Positions 10,198 to 20,369 are shown, numbered from the stretch's first letter. The stretch is 64,000 nt of DNA from an uncultured Dialister sp. (GCA_934178345.1 CAKPQG010000001.1:124001-188000); one strand, 5' to 3'. Numbers and translations: made by a program. The notes: generated from the letters alone by a model not told the origin.

Positions 10198-10236
10198 AAG
10201 TGCCTCCTTGTTCTTTTGGTTTTAAAATACCTTATT

Positions 10237-10263
10237 AGTATAACATATGAGATAAAGGGGCAA
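10237..10263 (-). promoter_or_regulatory. galE: Putative promoter of galE-galU
   Basis: Read on the minus strand, TTGCCC (10258-10263) and TATACT (10237-10242) are separated by 15 bp, about 40 bp upstream of galE. The spacer is a little short, so this is a moderate call. Confidence 0.45.
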
Positions 10264-10307
10264 GAGAGAGCATGCTCATCGATGCATTTTCTGCCCACAT
10301 GCCTGTA

Positions 10308-10544
10308 TCATCTTTTTTCATTCCAGAAGAGCAGATCGATCAGCATCACACCGGTAAAGCAGAAGGGCGCGACGCTGTCTGCATGAAGTACCTGCAGGAA
10401 GGCATAAAGACTGAAAAAGAGGATCGCGTATAGCAGAAGAATGGCGGCGAAGGGAGATTTCTTTTTCCAAAAAGAAATCCCGTAGCCGATGGCAATAAAA
10501 AGAAGGCACAGCAGCGGATACCAGTTGATCAGAAAAGCTGTCAT
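10308..10544 (-). CDS. Small hypothetical membrane protein (78 aa)
   Basis: I do not recognise the family. The protein is 78 residues long with three hydrophobic stretches (about residues 3-24, 30-52 and 57-73), so it should be a small multi-pass membrane protein. A clear ribosome-binding site (AAAGGAG, 8 nt from the ATG) supports it being real. It lies upstream of galE on the same strand with a 110-bp gap that holds a likely galE promoter, and is divergent from the corrinoid operon. Confidence 0.6.
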   Translation of the reverse strand: MTAFLINWYPLLCLLFIAIGYGISFWKKKSPFAAILLLYAILFFSLYAFLQVLHADSVAPFCFTGVMLIDLLFWNEKR

Positions 10545-10673
10545 AGAAAGCTCCTTTGCGTGCGGCCATGAAGTGCCGCGCTTTGACGAATTTCATGTTT
10601 TCTTCATGGTAACAGTTTCGAAGGCAATGCACAATAGTTTCTCTGTGCTTTCATATCAATTTCTAACGAAATA

Positions 10674-10682
10674 TGGTACAAT
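10674..10682 (+). promoter_or_regulatory. Extended -10 promoter of the corrinoid operon
   Basis: TGGTACAAT (TGn followed by TACAAT at 10677-10682) is an extended -10 element about 75 bp before cbiL. No good -35 is visible, which is usual for extended -10 promoters. No cobalamin riboswitch consensus was seen in the leader. Confidence 0.5.
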
Positions 10683-10758
10683 GATACGGTGCATGACAGC
10701 GATTTCTTCGGAAAACGCTTCCTATAACTGTTTCATAATCATTTTGAGGAGGTTTATG

Positions 10759-11469
10759 ATGAAAAAAGGCAAATTATACGGGATCGGTGTAGGACCAGGA
10801 GACTCGAAACTTCTGACGGTGAAGGCGGTCGAAGCTATCCGGCAGGCAGATATGATCATCACGCCGAAGACAGAAAAAAAAGAAGGGTCTGTCGCTTTCA
10901 ACATCGCGAAACCCTATATTCCGAACACGGTTGAAATTTTCCCGATGGTTTTCCAGATGAATACCGACATGGAGGCTGTGAACAAGCAGTGGGAAATCAA
11001 CCGTAAACTGATTCAGGAAAAACTGGATGAAGGGAAAAATCTGGTCTTCCTGACGCTGGGTGACCCGATGCTTTACAGCACCTATATGTATATTTTCAAT
11101 GAATTCAAAGACTCGGAAGAATATGAAGTCGAGACGATTCCGGGCATCCCGGCGTTCCTTGGCATTGCATCCTATATCGGGCTGCCGGTCACAGAATGGG
11201 AGGAAAATGTCCTCATCATTCCGGCGACCTGTGATCCGAAGAAATTTGACCAGGCACTGGCTGCCTGCGATAATGCAGTGATCATGAAAGTATACAAGAG
11301 CTTTGCTTTCGTTCAGGAAGAGCTTAGAAAGCATCACATGCTTGCGCGTTCCGTCATGGTATCGCGTGCAGGACTTCCTGATGAGATCGTCATTCGTGAT
11401 ATCGGCGGACTTCCGGCGGATTACAAGCCCAATTATCTGTCCACCATCATTGCCAAAAAGGATAAATAA
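10759..11469 (+). CDS. cbiL: Precorrin-2 / cobalt-factor II C20-methyltransferase
   Basis: This 236-residue protein belongs to the tetrapyrrole methylase family and methylates C20 of the corrin precursor. The N-terminal GIGVGPGDSKLLTVKAVEAI and the GDPMLYSTYMY segment are typical of CbiL/CobI, as is the EIPGIPAF-type motif (here ETIPGIPAF). Two adjacent ATG codons follow GAGGAGG; the second (10759) has the better 6-nt spacing, so I chose it, and a much longer open frame upstream to 10489 is not supported. cbiA follows 2 bp later. Whether it acts on the cobalt form (anaerobic route) or the metal-free form cannot be told from sequence alone. Confidence 0.9.
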   Translation: MKKGKLYGIGVGPGDSKLLTVKAVEAIRQADMIITPKTEKKEGSVAFNIAKPYIPNTVEIFPMVFQMNTDMEAVNKQWEINRKLIQEKLDEGKNLVFLTLGDPMLYSTYMYIFNEFKDSEEYEVETIPGIPAFLGIASYIGLPVTEWEENVLIIPATCDPKKFDQALAACDNAVIMKVYKSFAFVQEELRKHHMLARSVMVSRAGLPDEIVIRDIGGLPADYKPNYLSTIIAKKDK

Positions 11470-11471
11470 AT

Positions 11472-12845
11472 ATGGAATCTATCGCTCGTCCAAGGATTGT
11501 GATCGCCGGTACGAACAGCGGCGTCGGGAAGACGACCATCGTGACCGGACTCTTAGCTTATTTTCATTCCAAAGGATATGCTGTACAGCCTTTCAAAGTG
11601 GGTCCGGACTATATTGATCCTGGGTTTCATGGAAAGGCGGCCGGGCGAAATTCCTATAATTTAGATACGTGGATGACACCGCCGGACCGGCTGGTGCCGA
11701 CATTTGCCTCGCTGTCGAAAGGGGCAGATATTTCCATTGTCGAAGGTGTCATGGGGCTCTATGACGGCGGCGCGAATGGCATCAGCTCGACTGCGGATAT
11801 CGCAAAGAAACTCAAGGCGCCCGTGGTGCTGGTACTCGACTGTAAATCGGTCGGTTACAGCATCGCTGCGACGGCGCTTGGCTTTAGGGAATACGATCCG
11901 GATGTCCATATCGCAGGGGTCATCCTGAATCGTCTGGGCACAGACCGACATGAAGCGATGGTGCGTGAGGTCATGGAGAAGATCCACATGCCTGTGCTCG
12001 GGGCTTTCCACCGGGACGATGCATTGCAGACACCGGAGCGTCATTTGGGACTCACTCCTGTGACGGAAATCGAAACGCAGGCGCTCATTGAGCATATGGG
12101 AGAAGCTGCCGGAAAGTGGGTCGATACAGAGGCGGTCTTGGACGTGGCAAGAGAGGCTCCTCTGCTGGAAGTCGAGGAAAGCGAAACGAAACACAAGGCT
12201 AAAAATGTACGCATCGGCGTGGCGCGGGATGAAGCTTTTTCTTTTTATTACCCAGCCAGTCTCGAAGCACTCGAACGGCAAGGCGCAGAGCTGGTTGATT
12301 TCAGCCCGCTCCGAGATTCCAGGATCCCTGACGTCGATGGTCTGATCTTCGGCGGCGGTTTTCCCGAGATGTTTCTTCATGAGCTGGTCGGAAATACGGC
12401 GATGAAAGCATCTATCCGGGAGGCAGCTGCATGCGGTATGCCGATCTATGCAGAATGCGGCGGGCTGATGTATCTTTGTGAGAAGATCCAGGGCTTTGAC
12501 GGAGACTCCTATGAAATGGTCGGGCTTGTCCCCGGAGTCTGCGAGATGCAGAAGAAACTCCAGCGCGTGGGCTATGTGACCGGCAAGGCTCTTCGAAAGA
12601 GCGTCATCGCAGATCAAGGGGATCTCCTGAAAGGGCATGAGTTTCATTTCTCCACCCTTTCCTGCGGAGAAGATTTCCCATGGGCATATACTCTTCAGGG
12701 GACACGACAGAAGGCAGGGCACATCGAGGGCTTTGCCAAGGACAATGTACTGGCAAGCTATCTGCACCTCTCCTTTGATGGAAATCCGACGGCTGCAGAA
12801 AAATGGATCGCATCGTGCGAGGCCTTTAAGAAGAGCCGCAAATAG
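11472..12845 (+). CDS. cbiA: Cobyrinate a,c-diamide synthase
   Basis: This 457-residue protein amidates the a and c side chains of cobyrinate with glutamine and ATP. The N-terminal P-loop GTNSGVGKTTI is followed by the VGPDYIDPGFH motif of the CbiA/CobB family. The C-terminal class I glutamine amidotransferase domain has the nucleophile cysteine in AECGGLMYL and a later histidine (GHEFHFS). It starts just after cbiL with an AAGGA site. The related Ni-sirohydrochlorin amidase CfbB is an alternative, but the cobO neighbour favours B12. Confidence 0.93.
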   Translation: MESIARPRIVIAGTNSGVGKTTIVTGLLAYFHSKGYAVQPFKVGPDYIDPGFHGKAAGRNSYNLDTWMTPPDRLVPTFASLSKGADISIVEGVMGLYDGGANGISSTADIAKKLKAPVVLVLDCKSVGYSIAATALGFREYDPDVHIAGVILNRLGTDRHEAMVREVMEKIHMPVLGAFHRDDALQTPERHLGLTPVTEIETQALIEHMGEAAGKWVDTEAVLDVAREAPLLEVEESETKHKAKNVRIGVARDEAFSFYYPASLEALERQGAELVDFSPLRDSRIPDVDGLIFGGGFPEMFLHELVGNTAMKASIREAAACGMPIYAECGGLMYLCEKIQGFDGDSYEMVGLVPGVCEMQKKLQRVGYVTGKALRKSVIADQGDLLKGHEFHFSTLSCGEDFPWAYTLQGTRQKAGHIEGFAKDNVLASYLHLSFDGNPTAAEKWIASCEAFKKSRK

Positions 12846-12948
12846 GATGGATTCATCGAGAAGTACGCACTTTACGATGAGGCAGGATACTTTTCGGTGG
12901 AACCGCAGAAGCTGATGCATCATGTATGCTTTTTATGAGGGCGAATCT

Positions 12949-13503
12949 ATGACGGTACAAAAAGGACTGGTCCTGATCAATACGGGAACCGGTAAAGGAA
13001 AAACTACGGCGGCCCTTGGGACGGCGATCCGCGCCTGGGGAGATGGACAGAAGGTGCTGATCCTTCAATTCATCAAGGGCGCATGGAAGTATGGCGAGCT
13101 GAAAGCCATTGAGACTTTGGGTGAGGGAAATAACCGCATCCAGATCCGGCCGATGGGGGACGGCTTCGTCTTCCATAATAAGGATAAAGAAAGTGAAGAA
13201 GAATTCCGGCGGAAAACGGCACTGGCCAAGGAAGCATGGCAGATGGTCGAAAAAGAAGTCATGAGTGATGCATGGGATCTGATTGTCTTAGATGAGATCA
13301 ATTATGCCATTCATTTTGGTATGATTTCTGCAGGTGAAGTAGCGGAGCTCATTCAGAAAAGACCGGAGCGCCTCAATATGATCCTGACAGGACGTTATGC
13401 CGAGCAGCAGCTCATCGATCTCGCAGATACCGTGACCGAAATGACACTTGTGAAGCATGCTTTCCAGAAAGGCATCCGCGCAAGAAAAGGAATAGAGTTT
13501 TGA
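12949..13503 (+). CDS. cobO: Cob(I)alamin / cobyrinate adenosyltransferase, CobO type
   Basis: This 184-residue protein transfers the adenosyl group of ATP to cob(I)yrinate a,c-diamide or cobalamin. The CobO/BtuR P-loop NTGTGKGKTTAALG is at the N-terminus, and the family motifs VLILQFIKG, DEINYA and LTGR are present. The ATG at 12949 has GAGGG 7 nt upstream and fits the family start better than the ATG at 12922. It follows cbiA after about 100 bp and ends at a terminator, so it closes a three-gene corrinoid cluster. Confidence 0.94.
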   Translation: MTVQKGLVLINTGTGKGKTTAALGTAIRAWGDGQKVLILQFIKGAWKYGELKAIETLGEGNNRIQIRPMGDGFVFHNKDKESEEEFRRKTALAKEAWQMVEKEVMSDAWDLIVLDEINYAIHFGMISAGEVAELIQKRPERLNMILTGRYAEQQLIDLADTVTEMTLVKHAFQKGIRARKGIEF

Positions 13504-13544
13504 AAAAAGGCAGTGGACCCTCGTGCTGGTCTGCTGCCTTTTTT
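13503..13544 (+). terminator. Terminator of the corrinoid operon
   Basis: Arms 13503-13519 and 13528-13544 pair over 17 bp with one mismatch and a G-T pair, and end in a run of six T. The hairpin begins at the last base of the cobO stop codon. Confidence 0.8.
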
Positions 13545-13624
13545 ATACACATTATTCATCCGTTCGTATAATCCTCATTCTGTCAATCCATGACTTTTCG
13601 TCGAGTCTTATAGAATTTTTTGAT

Positions 13625-13652
13625 TTGATAAAAATGAGATATCATGTATAAT
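13625..13652 (+). promoter_or_regulatory. hpf: Promoter of hpf
   Basis: TTGATA (13625-13630) and TATAAT (13647-13652) are separated by 16 bp, about 50 bp before the hpf start. The promoter looks like a standard housekeeping sigma site. Confidence 0.65.
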
Positions 13653-13701
13653 ATACATAGAAGGATAAGCAAGAGCTTATTCACGAAAGGAGGATTTCAT
13701 T

Positions 13702-14241
13702 ATGGAATTAACAGTTAGAGGCAAGAATCTTGAAATGACCGATGCACTGCATTCCTATGTAGAAAAGCATACAGGTAAGATCCAGAGGTACTTCGATAAA
13801 CCGATAAAGATTAATGTATTACTCCGTATTTCCAATATGACCAAAACCTGTGAAACAACAGTTTTCGTAGACGGCGTCATTCTTCGCGGTGTCGAAAAAT
13901 CTGATGATATGTACAAATCCATCGATCTCGTTTTCGACAAGGTGGAACGTCAGATTCATAAATATAAGACTCGTCTGGCAAAGAAATTCAAAGAAAAGAA
14001 TACACTGTCTCGTCAGTTTGTTCTGGAAAAAGAACCGATCGCTGCACAGGCAGATGCTGATTTTGAGATCGTGAAGACGAAACATTTCAATATCAGCCCG
14101 ATGTCGCCGGAAGAAGCCATCCTGCAGATGAATCTTCTGGGACACAGCTTCTTCATGTTCTTCAATTCGGATACGGAAGCTATGGCTGTGGTATATCGCA
14201 GAGATGATGGCAAATATGGCCTGATCGATGCTGAAAAATAA
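13702..14241 (+). CDS. hpf: Ribosome hibernation promoting factor, long form
   Basis: This 179-residue protein binds the decoding region of the ribosome and pairs 70S ribosomes into inactive 100S dimers. The N-terminal RaiA-like domain covers about residues 1-100. A linker leads to the C-terminal dimerisation domain (about 122-179), which contains the family signature KHFNISPMSPEEAILQMNLLGHSFFMF. The two-domain long form is typical of Firmicutes. It has its own promoter and a perfect hairpin terminator, so it is probably monocistronic. A strong AAAGGAGG site precedes the ATG. Confidence 0.96.
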   Translation: MELTVRGKNLEMTDALHSYVEKHTGKIQRYFDKPIKINVLLRISNMTKTCETTVFVDGVILRGVEKSDDMYKSIDLVFDKVERQIHKYKTRLAKKFKEKNTLSRQFVLEKEPIAAQADADFEIVKTKHFNISPMSPEEAILQMNLLGHSFFMFFNSDTEAMAVVYRRDDGKYGLIDAEK

Positions 14242-14259
14242 GAAAAGCTGATTTTTTAT

Positions 14260-14291
14260 AAAAAAGGAGCGGAAATTTCCGCTCCTTTTTT
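14260..14291 (+). terminator. Perfect hairpin terminator after hpf
   Basis: The 32-bp sequence is an exact palindrome (two 16-base arms) that begins with six A and ends with six T, so it may act on both strands. Confidence 0.85.
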
Positions 14292-14468
14292 GACTATAGC
14301 CTACGAGTTTGTTAAAATGAAATAGTATGTAAGTATAGAATTACTGATGGTATAAAAAGAAATGAATATCCTTGTGAGTTTTCTCGGTCATGCTTGTATC
14401 GGGGGCTCCTTCCTGATTTCTTTGACCATCGCTTTTACAACGCTTGTACTATAAAAGGAGCTGTGTCC

Positions 14469-16961
14469 ATGTTTGATAAGTTTTTTGACAGACTCTTCAA
14501 TGGATCCAATGAGAAGGAAATCAAAAAGATCCGCAAAATTGTAGAGCAACAGATCAATCCTTTGGAGGATGGTCTGAAGAAGCTGAGTGATTCTTCTCTG
14601 GCGAACAAAACCAATGAATTCAAAGCGCGTCTTGCCAAGGGTGAGACACTGGATGATATCCTGCCGGAGGCTTTTGCGGTCATTCGTGAAGCCTCTCGCC
14701 GCGTGCTGGGGATGCGTCACTTCGATACCCAGCTGATCGGCGGTATTATTCTGCATCGTGGAAACATTGCCGAGATGTGTACCGGCGAAGGCAAGACGTT
14801 GGTCGCTACGGCACCAGTCTATCTGAATGCACTGGATGGCAAGGGCGTCCATGTCATCACCGTCAATGATTATCTGGCGAAACGAGACAGCGAATGGATG
14901 GGACAGGTATATAAATTCCTGGGTCTCTCCGTCGGCCTCATCATTCATGATCTGGATTTCAACCAGAGAAAAATCGCGTACAATTCCGATATCACCTACG
15001 GGACGAACAATGAATTCGGTTTCGACTACCTGCGTGACAATATGGTCACCTCGCTTGACCAGATGGTACAGCGTCCGCTGCACTACTGCCTGATCGATGA
15101 AGTCGACTCCATTCTGATCGATGAAGCCCGCACACCGCTGATCATTTCCGGCCCGGGGCAGAAATCGACCGATGCATACTACACCGTCGCCAAACTCGTC
15201 CCGCAGCTGAAAAAAGAGGAAGACTACACCATCGATGAGAAGCAGAAGACGGTAGCACCGACCGAAGCCGGTGTGGCAAAGATGGAAAAGCTGCTGCATG
15301 TAGAAAACCTCTATGATGCAGAGAATCTGGAGCTGAATCATCTCTTTGTCCAGGCACTCCGTGCACAGACCATGATGACCCGTGATAAAGACTATGTGGT
15401 CAAGGACGGGGAAGTCGTCATCGTGGATGAATTCACCGGCCGTCTCATGTATGGCCGCCGCTATTCGGATGGTCTGCATCAGGCGATCGAAGCCAAGGAA
15501 GGACTTGAAGTACAGCGTGAAAGCCAGACGCTTGCGACAATCACTTTCCAGAACTATTTCCGTATGTATGACAAGCTAGCAGGCATGACCGGTACGGCGA
15601 AGACGGAAGAGCAGGAATTCATTAAAATTTATGGTCTGCCAGTCCTTCAGGTACCGACGAACAAGCCGATCCAGCGTAAGGATCTGCCGGATGTCATTTT
15701 CAAGAACAAACGCGGCAAGTATAAAGCGGTCGTCAGAGAAGTAGAGCGCCGTCATGCGACAGGGCAGCCTATGCTGATCGGCACGACATCCATCGAGCAG
15801 TCAGAAGAACTTTCGCATATGCTTGATCAGGCGAATATTCCGCATTCTGTCCTGAATGCGAAGTACCATGAACGAGAAGCAGCCATTGTAGCACTGGCCG
15901 GTCAGAAGGGTGCGGTCACGATCGCGACGAACATGGCGGGCCGAGGCACCGATATTTCTCTGGGCGAAGGCGTCGCAGAACTTGGCGGTCTTGCCATCAT
16001 CGGTACGGAACGACATGAAAGTCGTCGTATCGATAACCAGCTCCGCGGACGTGCCGGTCGTCAGGGGGATCCGGGTTCCAGCCAGTTCTTCCTGTCTTTG
16101 GAAGATGACCTGCTCCGTATCTTTGGCGGGGATAACATCAAGAGCTTTATGGAAAAGATGGGCCTTGAAGAAGACGAACCGATCAACAGCCGCATGGTTT
16201 CCAATGCCATTCAGAAAGCACAGAAACGTGTCGAAGCCCGCAACTTTGATATTCGTAAGTACGTTCTGGAATATGATGATGTCATGAACCAGCAGCGTAA
16301 AGTCGTCTATGACCAGCGCAGAAAGATCCTTGAAGGCGAAGACATGAAAGACCAGATCCTTTCTATGGTGGATAACATCATCGAGAAGGGGATGGAGACC
16401 TATGCGGATCCGAAGCTGTATCCGGAAGAATGGGATTTCGCCGGCCTGCTGAAGTATGCTGAAAAATATTTCCTCGCTCCGGGCGATCTGAAGCTCGAAG
16501 AAATCGAAGACATGAGCCGTGAAGAAGTCGAAGACAAGCTGAAAACGATGGCTCATGAGACATACAATGCAAGAGAAGAATCCATCGGTTCTCCAATGAT
16601 GCGCGAACTCGAAAAAGCGGTCATGCTGAAGGTTGTCGATTCTAAGTGGATGGAACACTTAGACGACATGGATATGCTGAAGGAAGGCATCAGTCTGCGT
16701 TCCTATGGCCAGAGAAATCCGATTGTAGAATACAAGGTCGAAGCATTCGATATTTTCGAAGAAATGCAGCAGGCGATGATGGAAACCATCATTCTTTACC
16801 TCTACCACATCCAGATCCGTTTCACGACAGATCCGGAAGAAGGGGCACACCTTGAAAAACCGGAGGCTCCGGCAACCGAAGATCATTTGAAAGATGCCGA
16901 AGAGCACTATGTCGATGACAACGGGGATGCGGAGACCGAAGCGGCTGAAGAGAAGAAATAA
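14469..16961 (+). CDS. secA: Preprotein translocase ATPase SecA
   Basis: This 830-residue motor drives proteins through SecYEG. Walker A (TGEGKTLVA) is at about residue 104, the [19 protein letters not shown] segment holds the Walker B and nearby motif, and the NMAGRGTDI and [22 protein letters not shown] helicase motifs are intact. I chose the ATG at 14469 because AAAGGAG lies 8 nt upstream and the protein begins with a typical SecA start; a 25-residue longer reading frame lacks support. The C-terminus is acidic and has no cysteine zinc motif, so it lacks the usual SecB-binding tail. prfB follows after about 250 bp, a common order. Confidence 0.97.
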   Translation: MFDKFFDRLFNGSNEKEIKKIRKIVEQQINPLEDGLKKLSDSSLANKTNEFKARLAKGETLDDILPEAFAVIREASRRVLGMRHFDTQLIGGIILHRGNIAEMCTGEGKTLVATAPVYLNALDGKGVHVITVNDYLAKRDSEWMGQVYKFLGLSVGLIIHDLDFNQRKIAYNSDITYGTNNEFGFDYLRDNMVTSLDQMVQRPLHYCLIDEVDSILIDEARTPLIISGPGQKSTDAYYTVAKLVPQLKKEEDYTIDEKQKTVAPTEAGVAKMEKLLHVENLYDAENLELNHLFVQALRAQTMMTRDKDYVVKDGEVVIVDEFTGRLMYGRRYSDGLHQAIEAKEGLEVQRESQTLATITFQNYFRMYDKLAGMTGTAKTEEQEFIKIYGLPVLQVPTNKPIQRKDLPDVIFKNKRGKYKAVVREVERRHATGQPMLIGTTSIEQSEELSHMLDQANIPHSVLNAKYHEREAAIVALAGQKGAVTIATNMAGRGTDISLGEGVAELGGLAIIGTERHESRRIDNQLRGRAGRQGDPGSSQFFLSLEDDLLRIFGGDNIKSFMEKMGLEEDEPINSRMVSNAIQKAQKRVEARNFDIRKYVLEYDDVMNQQRKVVYDQRRKILEGEDMKDQILSMVDNIIEKGMETYADPKLYPEEWDFAGLLKYAEKYFLAPGDLKLEEIEDMSREEVEDKLKTMAHETYNAREESIGSPMMRELEKAVMLKVVDSKWMEHLDDMDMLKEGISLRSYGQRNPIVEYKVEAFDIFEEMQQAMMETIILYLYHIQIRFTTDPEEGAHLEKPEAPATEDHLKDAEEHYVDDNGDAETEAAEEKK

Positions 16962-17208
16962 AGGATGGAAAATAGGGACTAGGGATTGGTAGCCAGGGAT
17001 TAGGATTTTGTTTCACTTGATCCAGTTACGATTAAGTCAAGAAAATCTGTTACCGCTTAACCAACCTGAACCCATTAACCTGAACCTTGAACCTATTATT
17101 TATATCAGCATTCATTCATCAGTCTGCCACCTGGCAGCCTGATGATTTGCTGTTTTATTTTATAGTATTAAAAAATAATCACAAAACAGAAAGCGAGATG
17201 ACTATCAG
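16962..17208 (+). other. secA-prfB spacer with heptamer and hairpin
   Basis: The spacer has no gene. A short heptamer array (variants of GGGATTA and GGGACTA) lies at about 16972-17009 and (AACCTGA)-like units at 17067-17096. A hairpin with CATCAG...CTGATG arms (17117-17144), followed by a T-rich stretch, may be a weak terminator. The region just before prfB is A-rich. Confidence 0.5.
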
Positions 17209-18322
17209 ATGTTGGAAGATTTGAAAAAAACCTTGACAGACCTGCTGAATCATGAAAAAGAAATAAGGGATTCACTTTGACTTACCTCAGCTGAAAGAAA
17301 GAATCGCAAGTTACGATATTCAGATGAGTGATCCGACATTCTGGGATGATGCTGATAAAGCCCGCGAGATTTCGCAGGCGGCGACAGAAGCCAAGGATGC
17401 CTATGATACGTATACCCGTCTCTTTGACAGAGCGGAAAGCCTGAAGGATCTTTTGGATCTTGCCATCGAGGAAGATGATCAGGGGATGGAGCCGGAAATC
17501 AAGGCAGAGCTGGATGAGCTGAAAGAGATCCTTGACAAAAAAGAGATCGAGCTTCTTTTGAGCGAACCCTACGATGCGAATAATGCCATCATTACCTTCC
17601 ATGCCGGGGCAGGCGGTACCGAAGCCCAGGACTGGACCGAGATGCTGATCCGTATGTATATCAAATGGGCAGAAGCGGAAGGCTTTGCTATCGAAGAGCT
17701 GAATATGCTTCCAGGCGATGAAGCCGGTATCAAGAGCGCCGAATACATGGTCAAAGGCAAGTACGCCTACGGATTCCTGAAATCCGAAAAAGGGGTCCAC
17801 CGTCTTGTTCGTATTTCTCCGTTTGATGCGGCGAAACGTCGTCATACGTCCTTCTCCGCTGTGGATGTCATGCCGGAAATCAGTGATGATGTCGAAGTCG
17901 ATCTGAACATGGCAGATGTCCGCGTGGATTATTATCGTTCCAGCGGTGCCGGCGGACAGCATATCAATAAGACGAGCTCGGCTGTCCGAATGACTCATAT
18001 TCCTACGGGGATCGTCGCTGCCTGCCAGAATGAACGCTCCCAGTTCCAGAATAAGGAACAGTGTCTTCGTCTTCTCCGTGCTAAGCTGTATGAACTTGAG
18101 CTGAAGAAACGCGAACAGATGACAAAAGACATCGAAGGCGAGCAGCAGGCGATCGAATGGGGCAGCCAGATCCGTTCCTATGTGTTCCAGCCGTATACCC
18201 TTGTCAAGGATAACAGGACGGGCATTGAAACGGGCAATATCCAGGGCGTCATGGATGGGGATCTGAATCCTTTCATTGAAGGCTTCCTGAAACAGAACAA
18301 ATTCAACACCAAAGCAAAGTAA
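17209..18322 (+). CDS. prfB: Peptide chain release factor 2, programmed frameshift
   Basis: RF2 ends translation at UGA and UAA. The gene is split in two frames: an ATG at 17209 opens 23 codons ending in CTT TGA (stop at 17278-17280), and the rest continues in the +1 frame from GAC at 17279 to 18322. The CTTTGAC slip site is preceded by an AAGGGA ribosome-binding-like sequence, as in the classic autoregulated prfB. The full product is about 370 residues. The GGQ loop (GAGGQHINKTSSA) and the UGA-recognising SPF motif (RISPFD) are both intact. The frameshift lets the cell sense RF2 level. It is not a sequencing error. Confidence 0.95.
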
Positions 18323-18335
18323 AAGGATGGATAGA

Positions 18336-20369
18336 ATGAAAGGTTTACAACAGACCGTCTTCAAGCTGCTGGCCGTTCTGATTCTGATCGGAGCCATGGC
18401 GGGAGCCTGGATTTCCTGGCAGCGTTACCATGTAGAAGAGGCTGCCCAGACCGTTGAAATGGTCTACGATTATAACAATATCCTGGATAGTGCAGCTGTC
18501 GAGCGGACCACCACAGATGCGCTTTTTGAGCTGTATCGTAAAAATGGTGTGACTTCGCTTGCGGTCTATGATGAAACCCCGGAAAAGCTCGTGAATCACA
18601 ATTTCATCCGTGTATATCGCGGTTATGAGTTTCAGGTGCATCATCCGGAGATCTCAGGCATTCTGCCGGATAAGATCTATGTCCAGCCGGTGGACACGGC
18701 AGATGGAAACTCCTATTTTAAGGAAATGGCTGACCATCTCTCGCTGCTCTATAGCAGGGATGAGGTCAAGCCGATCTCTGAAAATGGGGTAGAAGCTCTT
18801 GAAGTCTCTGGCGTCTATGATAAATTTATGACGATGCCGCTTGGTATTTTCACAAATACGGTCAAACGTGCCGGTTCGCATGGTTTTTATGTAGTCCTTC
18901 GTCCGGCGAATGTGGCGCATGCGCCCAAGGCCTTCATCGATGATTTTTTCCATGCGGTCGATGCTTCGGATAAAGTCAGCGGTGTCATTTTCCAGGGGAA
19001 AGAAGTTTTCGGGTACAAGGAATATCAGAAAGAAGTCTCTCAGGGGCTCAATCAGCGTCGCATCCCGATCGTCATGATCGAAGCGCAGAGTCAGCTCGGC
19101 TTTGAACCACAGGCAGGGCTGCTGGATATGGCACGTCATTCGGATTACCAGCTGGTGCGTCTCTATGCGATGTCCAAAGATGAGCTGATCAAGCTGAATC
19201 AGAAAGAAGCATCGGCTCGATTCTATATTTCAGATATTGAAAGAAATATCCGTATGAATCTTTTCCCATCGTATAAGTTTGCACTTGATGGGAAAACGCT
19301 TTCTGAGACGAATGCGGCCTACATCGCCGGCGTCAGGGATCGTCTGGAAAATCATGGCTTCTCTGTCGGTAAAGCTTCTGTGATGGATGCCTATTTCCCA
19401 GAGAAACCGCTTCGCGCTGTCGCTATGGCAGGTGCGGTATCTCTTATCGTGCTGACCTTGCTTTTGCTCATTCCTCAACTTTCCCGCTACGGAATGGCAA
19501 TAGAAGCGGCGGGGCTCATCGGGGCAGAAGCGCTTTACTGGCTCCTTCATGTGAATATCCTTCTGCAGCTTCTGGCGCTTGGCGCGGCGGTCTGTACGCC
19601 TGTCGTCGTTGTGTCTCTCTTCCTTCAGTATTGCTTAAAAAAGAAAGATACGGCTTTCTCGGAGGTCGGCTGGGGACGGCTCTTTGGCGAGTCAGTCATG
19701 ATTCTTTGGGGCTGCGGGATCCTTTCCTTGCTCGGAGCCTGCTTTGTCAGCGGTCTTCTGAGTGATATCCGTTTCTTTTTGGAAATGGAATATTTCCGTG
19801 GCGTCAAAGCGACTTTTGTGTTGCCGCTGGTTCTGATTTCCGTTGTCTACATCCAGAAATTCCCATTCTTTGGAAAAACTGTGACATCCGATAAGGATTT
19901 TGTTTCCTTTGTCAAGAAATTCTGCTCGATCCAGATTCGTCTGGGACTTCTTGTCGGGCTTGGCATTCTGGCCATTGTCGGCTTTGTCTTTATTGGACGC
20001 AGTGGCAATAACGGGGCTCCTGTCCCGCAGTTTGAGATCGCGCTTCGTCGTTTCCTCGAAGATGTGATGTATGCACGCCCCAGAGAGAAGGAATTCCTCT
20101 TCGGACATCCTGCTGTGCTTGTCTCTCTTGCTGCCCTCTATCGGAAATGGCCGCAGCTCCTGCACTATTTCCTGATCGTCGCTGTGACGATCGGGCAGGG
20201 ATCTATGGTAGAAACTTTCGCACACATGAGGAGTCCGTTTATTCTTAGCTTTATTCGTGGACTGGATGGTCTGGCCGCTGGTACGCTCTCTATGGTGGGC
20301 GCACTTCTTGCCGTCATGATCCTTGTCCGTCTGACGAAGTTCTTTGGAGAACGATATGGCAAAGTATAA
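18336..20369 (+). CDS. DUF5693 family membrane protein
   Basis: This protein of about 677 residues has an N-terminal membrane anchor (residues 5-24), an extracytoplasmic domain of about 330 residues, and then about eight or nine hydrophobic segments to the C-terminus. It matches the uncharacterised DUF5693 family, which in Firmicutes is often found directly before csaB, as here. The next gene begins inside its last codons. The ATG at 18336 has AAGGATG 6 nt upstream and is preferred to the ATG at 18327. A role in export or decoration of secondary cell-wall polymer is an inference from the csaB link only. Confidence 0.7.
   Translation: MKGLQQTVFKLLAVLILIGAMAGAWISWQRYHVEEAAQTVEMVYDYNNILDSAAVERTTTDALFELYRKNGVTSLAVYDETPEKLVNHNFIRVYRGYEFQVHHPEISGILPDKIYVQPVDTADGNSYFKEMADHLSLLYSRDEVKPISENGVEALEVSGVYDKFMTMPLGIFTNTVKRAGSHGFYVVLRPANVAHAPKAFIDDFFHAVDASDKVSGVIFQGKEVFGYKEYQKEVSQGLNQRRIPIVMIEAQSQLGFEPQAGLLDMARHSDYQLVRLYAMSKDELIKLNQKEASARFYISDIERNIRMNLFPSYKFALDGKTLSETNAAYIAGVRDRLENHGFSVGKASVMDAYFPEKPLRAVAMAGAVSLIVLTLLLLIPQLSRYGMAIEAAGLIGAEALYWLLHVNILLQLLALGAAVCTPVVVVSLFLQYCLKKKDTAFSEVGWGRLFGESVMILWGCGILSLLGACFVSGLLSDIRFFLEMEYFRGVKATFVLPLVLISVVYIQKFPFFGKTVTSDKDFVSFVKKFCSIQIRLGLLVGLGILAIVGFVFIGRSGNNGAPVPQFEIALRRFLEDVMYARPREKEFLFGHPAVLVSLAALYRKWPQLLHYFLIVAVTIGQGSMVETFAHMRSPFILSFIRGLDGLAAGTLSMVGALLAVMILVRLTKFFGERYGKV

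Noticed and set aside
9226..10386. A 386-codon plus-strand frame
   Set aside because: It mirrors galE, which is clearly real on the minus strand.
10489..10758. An N-terminal extension of CbiL
   Set aside because: The strong ribosome-binding site and the family start are at 10759.
17278..17280. prfB as a pseudogene because of the in-frame TGA
   Set aside because: The stop is the conserved programmed frameshift site of RF2.
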